A stretch of 64,000 nt of DNA from Palsa-147 sp036513895 (lineage in GTDB: Bacteria > Acidobacteriota > Terriglobia > Acidiferrales > UBA7541), in contig DATBYF010000108.1 in NCBI GenBank assembly GCA_036513895.1, forward strand, positions 1 to 64,000, read 5' to 3'. Position 1 is the first letter of the stretch. Each line of letters begins with the position of its first letter. Positions 36,369-45,861 of the stretch are shown here, piece by piece. The position numbers and the translations under genes are program-made. The notes below the pieces were generated by a model that worked only from the letters and a program-made list of their open reading frames with translations, was not told the origin of the DNA and made no database searches.

Positions 36369-37469
36369 TTAATGATTTCCGATGCGCGAAAGCAGAAAAT
36401 CCACGAATCGCCGCGCGTCAATCCCCGTCGCCACATGAACGTTCGGCGTCACCGCCTCCACGCCCACCGATTCCACATGATCGCCAGTCACCGCTTCCTT
36501 CTCCACCACGTTCTTCCGGTTCGCCACCGTCATTCCGCGCGTAAATTTGCCCTGCGTCTCGATGTCCACGCGCATATCCTGTGTGGTCATAAACGTGTGA
36601 TCGATCGCTCCGCCCACCGCCAGCGCATCATGAATCGCGCCGCCGTGAAAAATCCCCGTGCCCTTGTACGTACCAATCTGATAACGCAGCACAGTCGCGG
36701 CAAATTCCGTCTCCGGCCCCGGATGCCGCTCGAGCTTCGCTACGTCCTCATCGGTCACCAGCGTAATTTCCGTCACATCGAGTCCCACCATCGTGATCGG
36801 CCAGCCGGCGTTGAACACCATCGCCGCGGCTTCCGGATCGCTGTGCACGTTGTACTCCGAAACCGCATTCACGTTTCCCCCGGTGATGCCGCCGCCCATC
36901 AAGATCACTTCTTTCACCAGCGGCACGATCGACGGATCTTTCCCGATCGCCAGCGCGATATTCGTCAGCGGCCCGATGGGAACAAGTGTGATCTGATGCG
37001 GATATTTGTGAATCGTCTCGATGATCAGATCGGGCCCAAACACCGGACTCGCCTGGCACTTCGACGCCGGCAATTTCGCGCCGCCCACGCCGCCCGGCCC
37101 ATTCCAAAATAATCCCGTAGCCAGCGGTTCGAGAAGCGGCCGCGTCGAGCCCCTCGCAATCGGCACATCGCAGCGCCCAACGAGGCTCGCAATTTTCAGC
37201 GCGTTATCGATCCCCATATCCGACGTCACGTTCCCCGCGACGATCGTCACCGCCTCCACCTTCACTTCCGGCGAATGAAACGCCAGCAGCAGCGCGATCG
37301 CATCATCCGTCCCCGGATCCGTATCAATAATAATTTTCTTCGGCTCGCCCGCAGGCCGCGTCTGCGCCGGGAGCGTCCACGCAAACATAGGACAAAGCAG
37401 CGCGACGCTCACGACAACGAAAATCCGTCTCATCGAGATAAAGCGACACACGCGAAGAACCTGGCCCAA
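36369..37469 (-). CDS. Nucleoside hydrolase, exported
   Basis: Inosine-uridine-preferring nucleoside hydrolase family: cleaves the N-glycosidic bond of ribonucleosides for salvage. The calcium/ribose-binding cluster DTDPGTDDAIALLLA follows the signal peptide directly; further motifs are PIGPLTNIALA, the SEYNVHSDPEAA loop and IHDALAVG near the C terminus. A signal peptide (VVVSVALLCPMFAWTLPAQ) puts it in the periplasm. The start is a TTG at 37469 with a strong AGGAGAG seven bases upstream; the internal ATG at 37433 lacks such a site. Confidence 0.9.
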   Translation of the reverse strand: MGQVLRVCRFISMRRIFVVVSVALLCPMFAWTLPAQTRPAGEPKKIIIDTDPGTDDAIALLLAFHSPEVKVEAVTIVAGNVTSDMGIDNALKIASLVGRCDVPIARGSTRPLLEPLATGLFWNGPGGVGGAKLPASKCQASPVFGPDLIIETIHKYPHQITLVPIGPLTNIALAIGKDPSIVPLVKEVILMGGGITGGNVNAVSEYNVHSDPEAAAMVFNAGWPITMVGLDVTEITLVTDEDVAKLERHPGPETEFAATVLRYQIGTYKGTGIFHGGAIHDALAVGGAIDHTFMTTQDMRVDIETQGKFTRGMTVANRKNVVEKEAVTGDHVESVGVEAVTPNVHVATGIDARRFVDFLLSRIGNH

Positions 37470-37535
37470 GGAAACTCTCCTGTTTAAACTGTCACGATTT
37501 TTAAAAACTTGCGGGGAATACTAGCACGCATCCAC

Positions 37536-37570
37536 TTCAGAGCCCGGAGGCTCCCGCCTCCGGGAACCCA
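37536..37570. repeat. 35-bp hairpin repeat, copy 1
   Basis: CCCGGAGG-CTCCCG-CCTCCGGG hairpin with TTCAGAG before and AACCCA after. The same 35 bases occur at 58527-58561. It sits between nucleoside hydrolase and rmuC. Confidence 0.75.
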
Positions 37571-37643
37571 ACGCCCAACCGCCTCACGTAATACTGCAGC
37601 TAATAATTCTCTTCGCACGCCGCCGCAGATCGCGCACCAACAA

Positions 37644-39206
37644 TCATCCATTCGAGCCGCCACGCGCCGCGCGCGCTCGCTTTGCATCCTCGCCGTTCGC
37701 CGTTTGCGCTTCCGGCGCAGCTATCGCTCCCGGCACATCGTTTATCCCGGAAATCTCCCGAATCTCCTCGCCATTTGCCGCATTCAAATCTCTAAATTTT
37801 CTCGCTGCCGGCAGTACGCTACTCTCGAGCGACGCCCGCGCATCATTAAACCGATCCACTGCTCCCTTCAGCGACGTCCCCATATCCTCGAAATGCGTAA
37901 TGAACGCCCGAATCTGCTCGTGCAGTTGCCGCCCGAGGTCGGTAATGTCCTCCGAATTCTTCGCCACCGCTTCTTGCCGCCAGCCAAACGCCACCGCTCG
38001 CAACAGCGCGATCAACGTCGCCGGCGTCGCCAAAATCACCCTCGCCGCAATGCCGTCTTCAATAAGCGTCCGGTCTTTCTCCACCGCCGCAGCAAAGAAC
38101 GATTCGCCCGGCAGGAAAAGAACCACAAATTCAGGCGCCGGTTGGAGTTGTTCCCAATATTCGCGTGAAGCCAGCTGGTTCATGTGGCTTCGCACCAATT
38201 GCGCGTGCTTGGAAAATTCGGCACTGCGCTGCTCGTCGGTCGGCGCAGCCAGTGCGTCAAGATACGCTTGCAGCGGAACCTTCGCGTCCACGGCAATCCG
38301 TCGGTCCCCAGGCAGCTTCACGATCATGTCCGGCTGCTGTCGCCGTTCGCCTCCGTTCGATACCTCCGCCTCAGTGAAATCGCATTGCGCCGACATCCCC
38401 GCCAGTTCCGCCGCGCGCCGCAGCGTCATTTCGCCCCATCGCCCGCGAACCTGCGGCGTTCGAAGCGCGTTTGCCAGCCCGCCCGTTTCGTTTTGCAGCT
38501 TTAGATTCGTGCTCGCCAGCGACTTCAATTGCTCTTCGAGGCTGCCGAAGGCGTTCTGCCGCGTCCGCTCCAGTTGGTCAATCTGTTTCTCGTACCGCCC
38601 AAGCGCGTCTTTCAGCGGCGTTACCAGTCCTTCGATGGATTGCTGGCGCGTGTCGAGATTGCCTTCCGCCCGCGCCTGAATTGATTCGAACGTGCTCTTC
38701 GCGAAGCTCATGAACGTCTCGTTGTTGCTCCTCAACGCCGACGACGATAGTGCGTTGAACGCATCAACCATCCTTACTTCCGCATCCTCAATTGATTTTC
38801 GCAGCACGTCGAAGCTGATTTGCGATTGCGCCAATTTGTTTTCTGCCACCGCTCGGCGCTGGCTCTCCGCAATCAGTTTGTCCCGATCGCCGGTAAACGC
38901 TTCGAGCGACGCCCGCGCATCCCTGAGCTCGGCTTGCGCTGCCGCTTTTAATTCGGCTTCCGCTCTCAATTGTTCCTGCAATCTTGCATTCTCTTTCGCT
39001 TTTGCTTCCGCGGCGTTCTTCATCTCCGCCACTTTATTGCGAAGCTCCACGGCCGAGCTCTCCAGGATTCGCGTGTTGCCGTACGATTGCAGCGTGTACG
39101 TCTCCAGCGCATCTTTCGTTTTCGTCGACGCAATCACGTATCCGATGATTGCGCCGATCAAAATTCCCGCCAGGCCGATCGCTCCGACAAACATCATCTC
39201 GTCCAT
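37644..39206 (-). CDS. rmuC: DNA recombination protein RmuC
   Basis: RmuC family, thought to limit DNA inversions or process recombination intermediates with a nuclease-like fold. An N-terminal membrane anchor (FVGAIGLAGILIGAIIGYVIAS) precedes a long Ala/Glu/Lys-rich coiled coil (about residues 40-190), then the RmuC domain with RGRWGEMTLRRAAELAGM, RRQQPDMIVKLPGDRRIAVDAKVPL and ILATPATLIALLRAVAFGWRQE. An ATG at 39206 with AGGGAGAG upstream is preferred over the GTG at 39227. Confidence 0.93.
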   Translation of the reverse strand: MDEMMFVGAIGLAGILIGAIIGYVIASTKTKDALETYTLQSYGNTRILESSAVELRNKVAEMKNAAEAKAKENARLQEQLRAEAELKAAAQAELRDARASLEAFTGDRDKLIAESQRRAVAENKLAQSQISFDVLRKSIEDAEVRMVDAFNALSSSALRSNNETFMSFAKSTFESIQARAEGNLDTRQQSIEGLVTPLKDALGRYEKQIDQLERTRQNAFGSLEEQLKSLASTNLKLQNETGGLANALRTPQVRGRWGEMTLRRAAELAGMSAQCDFTEAEVSNGGERRQQPDMIVKLPGDRRIAVDAKVPLQAYLDALAAPTDEQRSAEFSKHAQLVRSHMNQLASREYWEQLQPAPEFVVLFLPGESFFAAAVEKDRTLIEDGIAARVILATPATLIALLRAVAFGWRQEAVAKNSEDITDLGRQLHEQIRAFITHFEDMGTSLKGAVDRFNDARASLESSVLPAARKFRDLNAANGEEIREISGINDVPGAIAAPEAQTANGEDAKRARAARGGSNG

Positions 39207-39424
39207 TCGCAGCTCTCCCTGTGCCACCGATTTCGGGTCGCTTTCCCGTCGGGCTGGAATACACCTGGTTGTAGTCGGGTGCGACCGTGGCTCAGCGTGC
39301 GCATAATACCACCGAGACAGTTTACGTTTTGCAGCAACTTCGCAATTTTTAATTCCAACTGAGGAAATCCTAGGCGCCTCCCCCCCAAAAAACCTCCATC
39401 CCGCCCGTCCCGTACAGTCTGGCT

Positions 39425-39574
39425 ATGACTCCGCGTCGAATCCTGACCCTCGCCCTCTCCTGTACCGCCTGCCTACCAGCCAGCCCTAAGTTTTCAAACG
39501 ATGTCCCGCGCCCGCACTTTTCGATGCCGCACCATCACAATTTCGTGGCAAATACACCTCCCGGCATTTGAAGC
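39425..39574 (+). pseudogene. Short broken ORF with signal-like start
   Basis: A 49-codon frame starting MTPRRILTLALSCTACLPAS, which looks like the beginning of a lipoprotein signal peptide, then stops. It overlaps the open frame upstream of the DUF72 gene in another phase. It may be the remnant of an exported protein; there is no homology evidence. The gap 39207-39424 otherwise holds the rmuC upstream region and a C8 run near 39380. Confidence 0.2.
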
Positions 39575-39740
39575 GACCGGCTTTCACCGGGGCATCTTCA
39601 AATTTCAGTCGGCCGGAGAGCTCACCTACGACTTGGAAAGCAAACTCATACTCGATACAAAGCAAGGGGTCGCAAGACGCCTGGCGCGCATGAATTTGAC
39701 ACCACATCAAACCGCGGCATACCCTGTGCGGGCGCGTGCC

Positions 39741-40718
39741 ATGCCGGAAGCGCCGAATGTAATGCGCCCGACGCGATCGCACGCGCAGCCCAAAATGCCT
39801 CGAACCCAAAAACCCGACGCGAGCAGCCAGCACCGTATTCTGGTCGGCCCGGCCGGCTGGTCCTACTCCGACTGGAAAGGAATCGTCTACCCCACGCGCC
39901 GCGAGAAGGGATTTCACGAGGCCGAATTCCTCGCGCAGTATTTCGACACCATTGAAATCAACACTTCGTTTTACCAGCCGGCGCGGGCCGACCTTTGCCG
40001 CCAGTGGCTCGCGCACGTCGCCGCGAATCCGCGATTCCTCTTCAGCGCAAAACTCTGGCAGCGATTCACCCACGAAACCGGAACAAGCCCAGCCGACGTC
40101 GCCGCGGTACGTGAAGGCTTCGATGTCCTCGCCGAAGGCAACCGCCTCGGCGCCATGCTCCTGCAATTCCCTTTTTCGTTTCACAACACGCCAGAAAATT
40201 TCGGCCGCCTCGAAACCTTGGCGCAAGAATTTTCCACCTACCCGCTGGTCGTCGAAGTCCGGCATTCGAGCTGGATGGCTCCGCCATTCTTCGATTGGTT
40301 GCGCAAGCACCAGGTCGGCTTCTGCAATATTGACCAGCCCGTGATCGGAAAATCCGTGAAGCCGACTGGCCGCGCCACTTCGCGCATCGGCTACGTTCGC
40401 CTTCACGGCCGCCGCTACGACACGTGGTTCAGCGATGACCCGTTGACGCCTTCCTCCGAGCGCTACAACTACCTCTACACCGAAGAAGAGCTAGCGCCAT
40501 GGAGCGAGCGAATACAAAAAACGGCGGCGCACGCGGAAACGACCTTCGTCATCACCAACAATCACTTCGAAGCCAAAGGCATCGTCAACGCGCTCGAGCT
40601 GATTCACCTTCTTTCAGGCGCAAAAGTGAGCGTACCCGAGCCCCTCCGGCATCACTACCCGCGTCTTGAAAAAATTGCGGATCAGCCCGCGAGCGAACCT
40701 ACGCTCTTTCCTGTTTGA
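39741..40718 (+). CDS. DUF72 family protein
   Basis: TIM-barrel-like DUF72 protein (YecE-type), function not established. The domain begins ILVGPAGWSYSDWKGIVYP and shows FDTIEINTSFY, FLFSAKLWQRFTHE, GAMLLQFPFSF, YVRLHGR and FVITNNHFEAKGIVNALEL, all typical. The frame is open from 39501, but about 110 residues before the domain do not look conserved. I take the ATG at 39741; 39795 is an alternative. No good Shine-Dalgarno site marks either. It converges with the zinc-ribbon gene, 35 bases apart. Confidence 0.87.
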   Translation: MPEAPNVMRPTRSHAQPKMPRTQKPDASSQHRILVGPAGWSYSDWKGIVYPTRREKGFHEAEFLAQYFDTIEINTSFYQPARADLCRQWLAHVAANPRFLFSAKLWQRFTHETGTSPADVAAVREGFDVLAEGNRLGAMLLQFPFSFHNTPENFGRLETLAQEFSTYPLVVEVRHSSWMAPPFFDWLRKHQVGFCNIDQPVIGKSVKPTGRATSRIGYVRLHGRRYDTWFSDDPLTPSSERYNYLYTEEELAPWSERIQKTAAHAETTFVITNNHFEAKGIVNALELIHLLSGAKVSVPEPLRHHYPRLEKIADQPASEPTLFPV

Positions 40719-40753
40719 TCTGCTGCGATAAATGCGATGAAAAAAGGAGTGAG

Positions 40754-41233
40754 TTACTTCTTGAAGAGGTCTTCGAATGCCTGCCGCGCATCTCTTGGAT
40801 TCGACGGTGATCCCGCAGCAACCGGTGTCGCTGCCGGCGCCGGAGCCGCATACGCAACCGGCGAAGTATCTTTTTCGACGGTCATCCGGAATTCAAAAAA
40901 TGGGCATTCGTTCCTGGCATCCTTCTTGGCGATGCGCTCGAGAATTTTTTGCGTGCACTCGAATTGCGCGCCGGTATCGAAATGCCGGCACTGCTTGCAG
41001 GAATGCAATTCAAACTGGCAGCGGGGACACTGGCCGTTGGGATCGAATCCGGGCATCAGCACAGCGCCGCAACTCGCGCAGCGCCCACGCGTTACGGTTC
41101 CCACCATGCGCGGGGTGCGCGGACCGAGTTGATCCTGCCGCGGCCGCGGCTCCGGCGGCCGGTGATCCTTTTTTTTCTCTTCACGATCGCGCTCGCGCTC
41201 GTGGTATCCCTTCTGGCTATACTTCCGGTCCAT
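40754..41233 (-). CDS. Zinc-ribbon protein of unknown function
   Basis: 159-aa protein with a charged Lys/Arg/Glu N terminus, a zinc ribbon formed by C52-x2-C55 and C69-x2-C72, and a further cysteine set C79-x2-C82-x10-C93 (HSCKQCRHFDTGAQFEC). The C-terminal half is Ala/Pro-rich and ends RQAFEDLFKK. I know similar acidobacterial hypothetical proteins but no function. The ATG at 41233 has a strong GGAGGAATTC site. It lies 150 bases after hpnE on the same strand and could be the tail of the hopanoid transcript or independent. Confidence 0.75.
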   Translation of the reverse strand: MDRKYSQKGYHERERDREEKKKDHRPPEPRPRQDQLGPRTPRMVGTVTRGRCASCGAVLMPGFDPNGQCPRCQFELHSCKQCRHFDTGAQFECTQKILERIAKKDARNECPFFEFRMTVEKDTSPVAYAAPAPAATPVAAGSPSNPRDARQAFEDLFKK

Positions 41234-41382
41234 GAATTCCTCCGGGGGGATGCCCCATCATACTCTGAAACGCCAAGCCCCATCGCTCAATTCGAGTGTG
41301 GTGCCCCACTGCACATCAACATTTGCCGATATCACGCGCGACCATGGCGACTTCGACATCAACGAAGCGGTGCGCGGCGTTA

Positions 41383-42867
41383 TCACGCGCGTTGTCCGTT
41401 GCGGGCCCAGCGAGCGCACAGGCCTTGCGCAGGCAAGTCCGGCTGAACAAATTTTTGCGGTTTGCCTGCCGAAGTGAGAACGGCTTCGGCAGCGATGTAG
41501 CCGCTGCGCACTGCGCCTTCCATCGTTGCGGGCCAGCCGGTGCGCGTCCAATCGCCGGCAAGAAAAAGATTCTCGACGCTGCAGCGCGGCCCTGGGCGAT
41601 ATTGATCGGAGCCGGGCTCGGGCGAAAACGTCGCGGCAACTTCTTTGATCACGGTGGATTTCACGAGCTTGGCGTCGCGCGTGGCGGGCAAAACATCTTG
41701 CAATTCGCGTACGCACATCTCCACGATTTCCTGGCGGGAGCGCGAGACGAGATCGTAGGACGCGCTGATCACGAGCTGCAAATACTGTTCCCCGTCTCCG
41801 TCCTCGGACACGACGCCAACTTTTGTTGCAGCGGCAGATGGATTGCCGTTCGACGATGCTGCGTGCGCGGATTTCGAATGGAGCAGCGTCTTGTTGAAAA
41901 TCCATTGCACGGTGTGATCAAGCAGCGTGAGAAACGGCTCGTCCATCACGTGGCGATCGAACCAAAGATGGATTCCGGTGATGGGCGCGTCGTGCAAATG
42001 CTGCAAGCCCGCAAAACTTCCGTCGGAGGCGGCAAGTGCGGGATCGATGATGTCGAGCACCGCGGACTGCGGCATAGCCATGACGAACGCGTCGGCGGTT
42101 TCCTCCGAGCCATCATCGAATACGATCGAGTTCGTGTGTCCTTGTTCGATGCGCAGCTCGCGTACCGTCGCGCGAGTGCGCACTTCCCCGCCGCGCTTTT
42201 CGATTGCGGCGCGGCAGCCGTCGTAAAGTTCGGAAAGCGGGACTGCTGGAATTCCGAGACGAAAGCCTTCGCGATTCGAGAGAAATGCTTTCCAGAACAC
42301 GTCAATTCCGTAGTGCGCGTCGGTGCGCGCCAGCTCTTCGTCAAGCGCGCTGACCAGCACGACGCGCCAAAATCGTTCGATGGCCGCCGGCGTTTGCTTC
42401 ATGCGATGCAGCCAATCGAGCATGGACGTGCCTTCCACTCCCGGCGGATGCCCTCCCGTGGTCGCGATTTGCATCATCGCTCTTCCGATGGCAACTTTGT
42501 CCGCCCAAGTGAGCGCCGAGAATCGCAAGAACGAAAACATCATGTGAAACGGCGGCGCGAGCGACGATGGCGCGATGGTGAAGCGATCACCGCGCGCATC
42601 GGCAAAATAAAGTTGATCGTAGTATCGGATCTGCCCGGCCGAACCGACGCGGTTATAGAAATCCGCGAGATTGGTGCAGCAGCCGAGCGTGACATGCTGG
42701 CAGTTATCAATGTGACTTCCGCCGGGAAGGAGATACGAAGTAGCTCGTCCGCCGAGATGCGGCCGCTTCTCAAACAGCCGCACCCGAACACCCGAATCAG
42801 CCAGCGCGACGGCGGCCGAGAGGCCCGCCAGCCCGCCGCCGATCACGTTTACGCATTCGAACGACAT
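41383..42867 (-). CDS. hpnE: Hydroxysqualene dehydroxylase HpnE
   Basis: FAD-dependent amine-oxidase-fold enzyme that reduces hydroxysqualene to squalene, the last of three HpnCDE steps. The Rossmann motif VIGGGLAGLSAAVALADSG starts at about residue 7, followed by EKRPHLGGRA; the C-terminal FAD segment is NLFLAGDWTRTGWPATMEGAVRSGYIAA. Length 494 aa is slightly above usual. The reading frame continues upstream through hpnD, but the ATG at 42867 directly precedes the FAD motif. This start lies 71 bases inside hpnD, an unusually long overlap. Confidence 0.93.
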   Translation of the reverse strand: MSFECVNVIGGGLAGLSAAVALADSGVRVRLFEKRPHLGGRATSYLLPGGSHIDNCQHVTLGCCTNLADFYNRVGSAGQIRYYDQLYFADARGDRFTIAPSSLAPPFHMMFSFLRFSALTWADKVAIGRAMMQIATTGGHPPGVEGTSMLDWLHRMKQTPAAIERFWRVVLVSALDEELARTDAHYGIDVFWKAFLSNREGFRLGIPAVPLSELYDGCRAAIEKRGGEVRTRATVRELRIEQGHTNSIVFDDGSEETADAFVMAMPQSAVLDIIDPALAASDGSFAGLQHLHDAPITGIHLWFDRHVMDEPFLTLLDHTVQWIFNKTLLHSKSAHAASSNGNPSAAATKVGVVSEDGDGEQYLQLVISASYDLVSRSRQEIVEMCVRELQDVLPATRDAKLVKSTVIKEVAATFSPEPGSDQYRPGPRCSVENLFLAGDWTRTGWPATMEGAVRSGYIAAEAVLTSAGKPQKFVQPDLPAQGLCARWARNGQRA

Positions 42868-43756
42868 AATTGGGATCCCGCCAACCAAGGCGCGCTCGCG
42901 CCAGAATCCAGACTTTCTCCGCCGAAGAAAGGCGCGCGGGCGGCGACGCCAGAACGTCGTAACCTCGCGACTCGATTTTCTCGAGAATGCCTGCGTAGAT
43001 TCGAGCGAGCGCCCAGAGCGCCGCGCGACTATCCTCCTCCACAAGATCGAGCAATGGCCAACCGTCGCCGTAGTATTGCCACGCGCGCGCGGCTTCAAAT
43101 TGCGCGAGCTCGACAAACTTTTTACTCGCCGTACTCTGCCGGAATTCTTCCGCCGAATTGCAATCGAAGCGGTCGAGATCTTCCTGCGGCAAATAAACGC
43201 GCCCCATTTCGTAATCTTTCGAGACATCGCGCAAAATATTGGTGAGCTGAAATGCGATGCCGAGCCGCTCGGCTAGTTCGGGAGCGCGTGGATCGCTGAA
43301 TCGGAAAACGTGCACGCAGCAAAGCCCAACCGTGCCCGCAACGCGATAGCAATATTCGCGCAGGCGATCGAACGTTTCGTATACGTTGACCGTCAAATCC
43401 ATTTCCGCGCCGGAAATTAAATCGTGGAGATACCGCTTGGGGATTTGAAAACGCACGACAGTATCGCGAAATGCGGGCCAAACCGGCGAGCCGCTTACGT
43501 CACCGGCAAGCGCGCGATCCATTTCCGCGCGAAGCGCAGCGAGGCCGCGCTGCTTCGCGGAAATCTCGCCGGGCTCATCGGATATGTCGTCGGCGCCGCG
43601 CATGAAAGCGTAGAGTGCGCAGAGGGCGTCGCGCTTTTGCGCCGGCAGCAGGCGAAAGCCATAATAAAAATTGCGTGCGGCCACTCGCGCGATGTTTCGG
43701 CAGTAATCGTAGGAATCCGAAACCGACAATTGCTCGCGAATGGGACGCTCAGACAT
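42797..43756 (-). CDS. hpnD: Presqualene diphosphate synthase HpnD
   Basis: Squalene/phytoene synthase fold enzyme joining two farnesyl diphosphates to presqualene diphosphate. The two Asp-rich magnesium-diphosphate motifs are FMRGADDISDE and QLTNILRDVSKDYEMGR, with RVYLPQEDL after the second. The ATG at 43756 overlaps the end of hpnC by 8 bases; the frame extends upstream only as antisense of hpnC sequence in another phase. The C terminus carries a basic tail (RKRDRRRAGG...) encoded within the overlap with hpnE. Confidence 0.95.
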   Translation of the reverse strand: MSERPIREQLSVSDSYDYCRNIARVAARNFYYGFRLLPAQKRDALCALYAFMRGADDISDEPGEISAKQRGLAALRAEMDRALAGDVSGSPVWPAFRDTVVRFQIPKRYLHDLISGAEMDLTVNVYETFDRLREYCYRVAGTVGLCCVHVFRFSDPRAPELAERLGIAFQLTNILRDVSKDYEMGRVYLPQEDLDRFDCNSAEEFRQSTASKKFVELAQFEAARAWQYYGDGWPLLDLVEEDSRAALWALARIYAGILEKIESRGYDVLASPPARLSSAEKVWILARARLGWRDPNYVVRMRKRDRRRAGGPLGRRRAG

Positions 43757-44768
43757 GACGACCCGCGATTCCGGCTGGGTCTTGTGATGAGCTATGTTGC
43801 GACGAGCCATTCTGCGAAGCGCGATTTTGCGGCGACGAAGCGTCGGTTGTATCACTTGGCCAGAGCCAAGACATGCAGCGCTCGAGAATCGCGCCGCCGA
43901 CCAGGCGAATTTGCGTGGCACGGCCGATCGCGGGGCGATGGTGCAGCGTGTCATAGCCGACTGACTCAATTCCGTCGAGGACGGCGAGCCCGCCTTTTGT
44001 AAATAATTCTATATCCACGCGAATCTCGGCTGAAACCCGGCGAGCGAGCGGCGCACCCTGCGAGAAATGCGCATGCGTATGTACGATCAATTCCTTCATG
44101 ACTTTCACGAAACGCTCGTCGAATCGCCGCGCGACAACATCGTCCGCCGTCAGACCGTGCTTCTGGAGAACATCGAGCGGGATGTATATGCGGCCTTTCT
44201 CGAGATCGCGATCGACGTCCTGCCAGAAATTAGCGAGCTGCAATGCCGTGCAAGTCGCGTCGGAGAGCGCCTGCCGCTCGGGATCGCGATAGCCGGTGAG
44301 GTAAAGCACCAGCCGGCCAACGGGATTTGCCGAATAGCGGCAATAGTCGAGCACGGCTTGCCAATTTTCGTAGCGGTGAACCGTCTGGTCATGGCGGAAG
44401 GCGATTAGAAGATCGCGAAATGGATCAATGGGAATATCGAGCTCGCGCACGGTTCCAGCGAGGGCGACGAAAACGGGATGCGAAGGATTGCCGCGATACA
44501 TGTTCTGCAACTCTTCGTCCCAGGCATCGAGAAGCTTCAGCGCCTTTTGCGGATCAGGGACTTCATCGCCCAGATCGTCGGCCCAGCGGCAGTAGGCATA
44601 GACATTGTAGAAGTGCTGGTGCAGGCGGCGCGGCAGCAGCCACGAGACAACGTTGAAATTCTCGTAGTGGTGCGTCGCGAGCCAGCGGGTGTACCGGCGC
44701 GCCTCATCAATCGAGCAACCTGCACGCGGCAGATTGCGTGCTATCTCCAGTTCGGGTGTCGCCTGCAT
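43749..44768 (-). CDS. hpnC: Hydroxysqualene synthase HpnC
   Basis: Second squalene-synthase-like protein of the operon, converting presqualene diphosphate to hydroxysqualene. It shows YCRWADDLGDE and QLANFWQDVDRDLEKGR as Asp-rich motifs and RIYIPLDVL. The C terminus has an extra Ser/Asn/Gln-rich tail of about 30 residues (SDTTDASSPQNRASQNGSS). I start at the ATG at 44768 rather than a TTG at 44783. A perfect inverted repeat TCCCGG-5-CCGGGA (44774-44790) sits just before the start, in the 25-base gap after the second dehydrogenase, and could tune expression. Confidence 0.94.
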   Translation of the reverse strand: MQATPELEIARNLPRAGCSIDEARRYTRWLATHHYENFNVVSWLLPRRLHQHFYNVYAYCRWADDLGDEVPDPQKALKLLDAWDEELQNMYRGNPSHPVFVALAGTVRELDIPIDPFRDLLIAFRHDQTVHRYENWQAVLDYCRYSANPVGRLVLYLTGYRDPERQALSDATCTALQLANFWQDVDRDLEKGRIYIPLDVLQKHGLTADDVVARRFDERFVKVMKELIVHTHAHFSQGAPLARRVSAEIRVDIELFTKGGLAVLDGIESVGYDTLHHRPAIGRATQIRLVGGAILERCMSWLWPSDTTDASSPQNRASQNGSSQHSSSQDPAGIAGRHV

Positions 44769-44793
44769 GGAAATCCCGGACAAGCCGGGACAA

Positions 44794-45861
44794 TTACGGA
44801 ATAACTGCGGTCTTCAATTCTCCATTCCGATGCTTCATTTCTTCAAAAATGTGAGGCAGTTCGGAAAGAGGAGCTTCGCCGGTGATGAAATCAGCCGGCC
44901 GGACTTCGCCGCGGGCGATAGAATCCAGAGCCTCGCGAATAAATTTGGGCGAATGATGGAACGTCGACTTTATGGTGATTTCGGAATAGTGGAGCGCAGC
45001 GGGATCGAACTTGACTTCGGAGCCGCGCGGACAACCACCAAACAAATTCACCGTGCCGCCCTTGCGCACCATTTGCACCGCCCATTGCCAGGTGAGCGGC
45101 GACCCAACGGCTTCGATGACCGCGTCGGCGCCGCGCATGCCGTCAGTGAGTTCGCGGACGCGGGCGATGGGATATCCCATCGAGGACACGTCGAGTGCAG
45201 CCATGGCACCTAGGCGTTCGGCAGCTCGAATCTGGCTCTTTCGCTTGCCGAGGGCGATCACGCGCACGTTGCGCGCGGACAGAATACGAATGAACTTCAA
45301 TCCGATGGGGCCGCATCCGATGACGACGGCTGTGTCACCCGCCTGCACGTTCATCTCATGGATGCCGCGCAACACGCAGGCCAGCGGCTCGACCATCGCG
45401 GCGTCTTTGAAAGGAACGTGATCGGGGATTTCTAGCATGTTCTGCTGGACGATGCGCGCGGGAATCCGGATGTATTCGGCGTAGGCGCCGTTATTGAAAA
45501 GCAGATCTTCGCAAAGATTGGGCTGGCCCTTGCGGCAATAGAGGCAGATGCCGCAGGGCGCCGAATTTCCCGGTACGACGCGCATCCCCGCTTTAACGTG
45601 ATCGTTAACGTCGTCGCCAGTCGATTCGATCACGCCGGCAAGCTCGTGGCCGAAGACCGATGGCGGCTGGATCATCCGCGCGTGAAAACCCTGCTTCCAA
45701 ACTTTGAGGTCGGTGCCGCACGTGAGCGCGACTGCGACTTTGACGAGGACATCGCTAGGGCCGATGGGCGGGATGTCCACGGTCTCGACGCGAAGATTTT
45801 CGCGGCCGTAGAGGACCGCGGCGGTCATGTGTCCGTTATGTTCGCTTTGATGGGTGCTCAT
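44794..45861 (-). CDS. Zinc-dependent medium-chain dehydrogenase (hopanoid operon, second copy)
   Basis: MDR superfamily alcohol/sorbitol-dehydrogenase type NAD(P)-dependent oxidoreductase. Catalytic zinc ligands C48 (LTCGTD), H72 and E73 (FGHELAG) are present, and structural zinc ligands C103, C106, C109 and C117 (PCGICLYCRKGQPNLC). The cofactor loop is VVIGCGPIGL. It overlaps the upstream paralogue by ATGA and is followed 25 bases later by hpnC. Because it is locked within a hopanoid operon, I infer a step on the hopanoid side chain, possibly reduction of the open-chain aldehyde form of ribosylhopane. Precise substrate is unproven. Confidence 0.88.
   Translation of the reverse strand: MSTHQSEHNGHMTAAVLYGRENLRVETVDIPPIGPSDVLVKVAVALTCGTDLKVWKQGFHARMIQPPSVFGHELAGVIESTGDDVNDHVKAGMRVVPGNSAPCGICLYCRKGQPNLCEDLLFNNGAYAEYIRIPARIVQQNMLEIPDHVPFKDAAMVEPLACVLRGIHEMNVQAGDTAVVIGCGPIGLKFIRILSARNVRVIALGKRKSQIRAAERLGAMAALDVSSMGYPIARVRELTDGMRGADAVIEAVGSPLTWQWAVQMVRKGGTVNLFGGCPRGSEVKFDPAALHYSEITIKSTFHHSPKFIREALDSIARGEVRPADFITGEAPLSELPHIFEEMKHRNGELKTAVIP

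Noticed and set aside
39375..39390. C-run near 39380 as a possible phase-variation tract
   Set aside because: It is upstream of rmuC, outside any reading frame and away from a promoter box; no support for switching.
39486..40406. 306-codon ORF antisense to the DUF72 gene
   Set aside because: Shadow frame; the plus-strand frame carries all DUF72 signatures.
41296..43245. 649-codon ORF antisense to hpnE
   Set aside because: It mirrors the hpnE reading frame and lacks any recognisable motif; hpnE has a full FAD domain.
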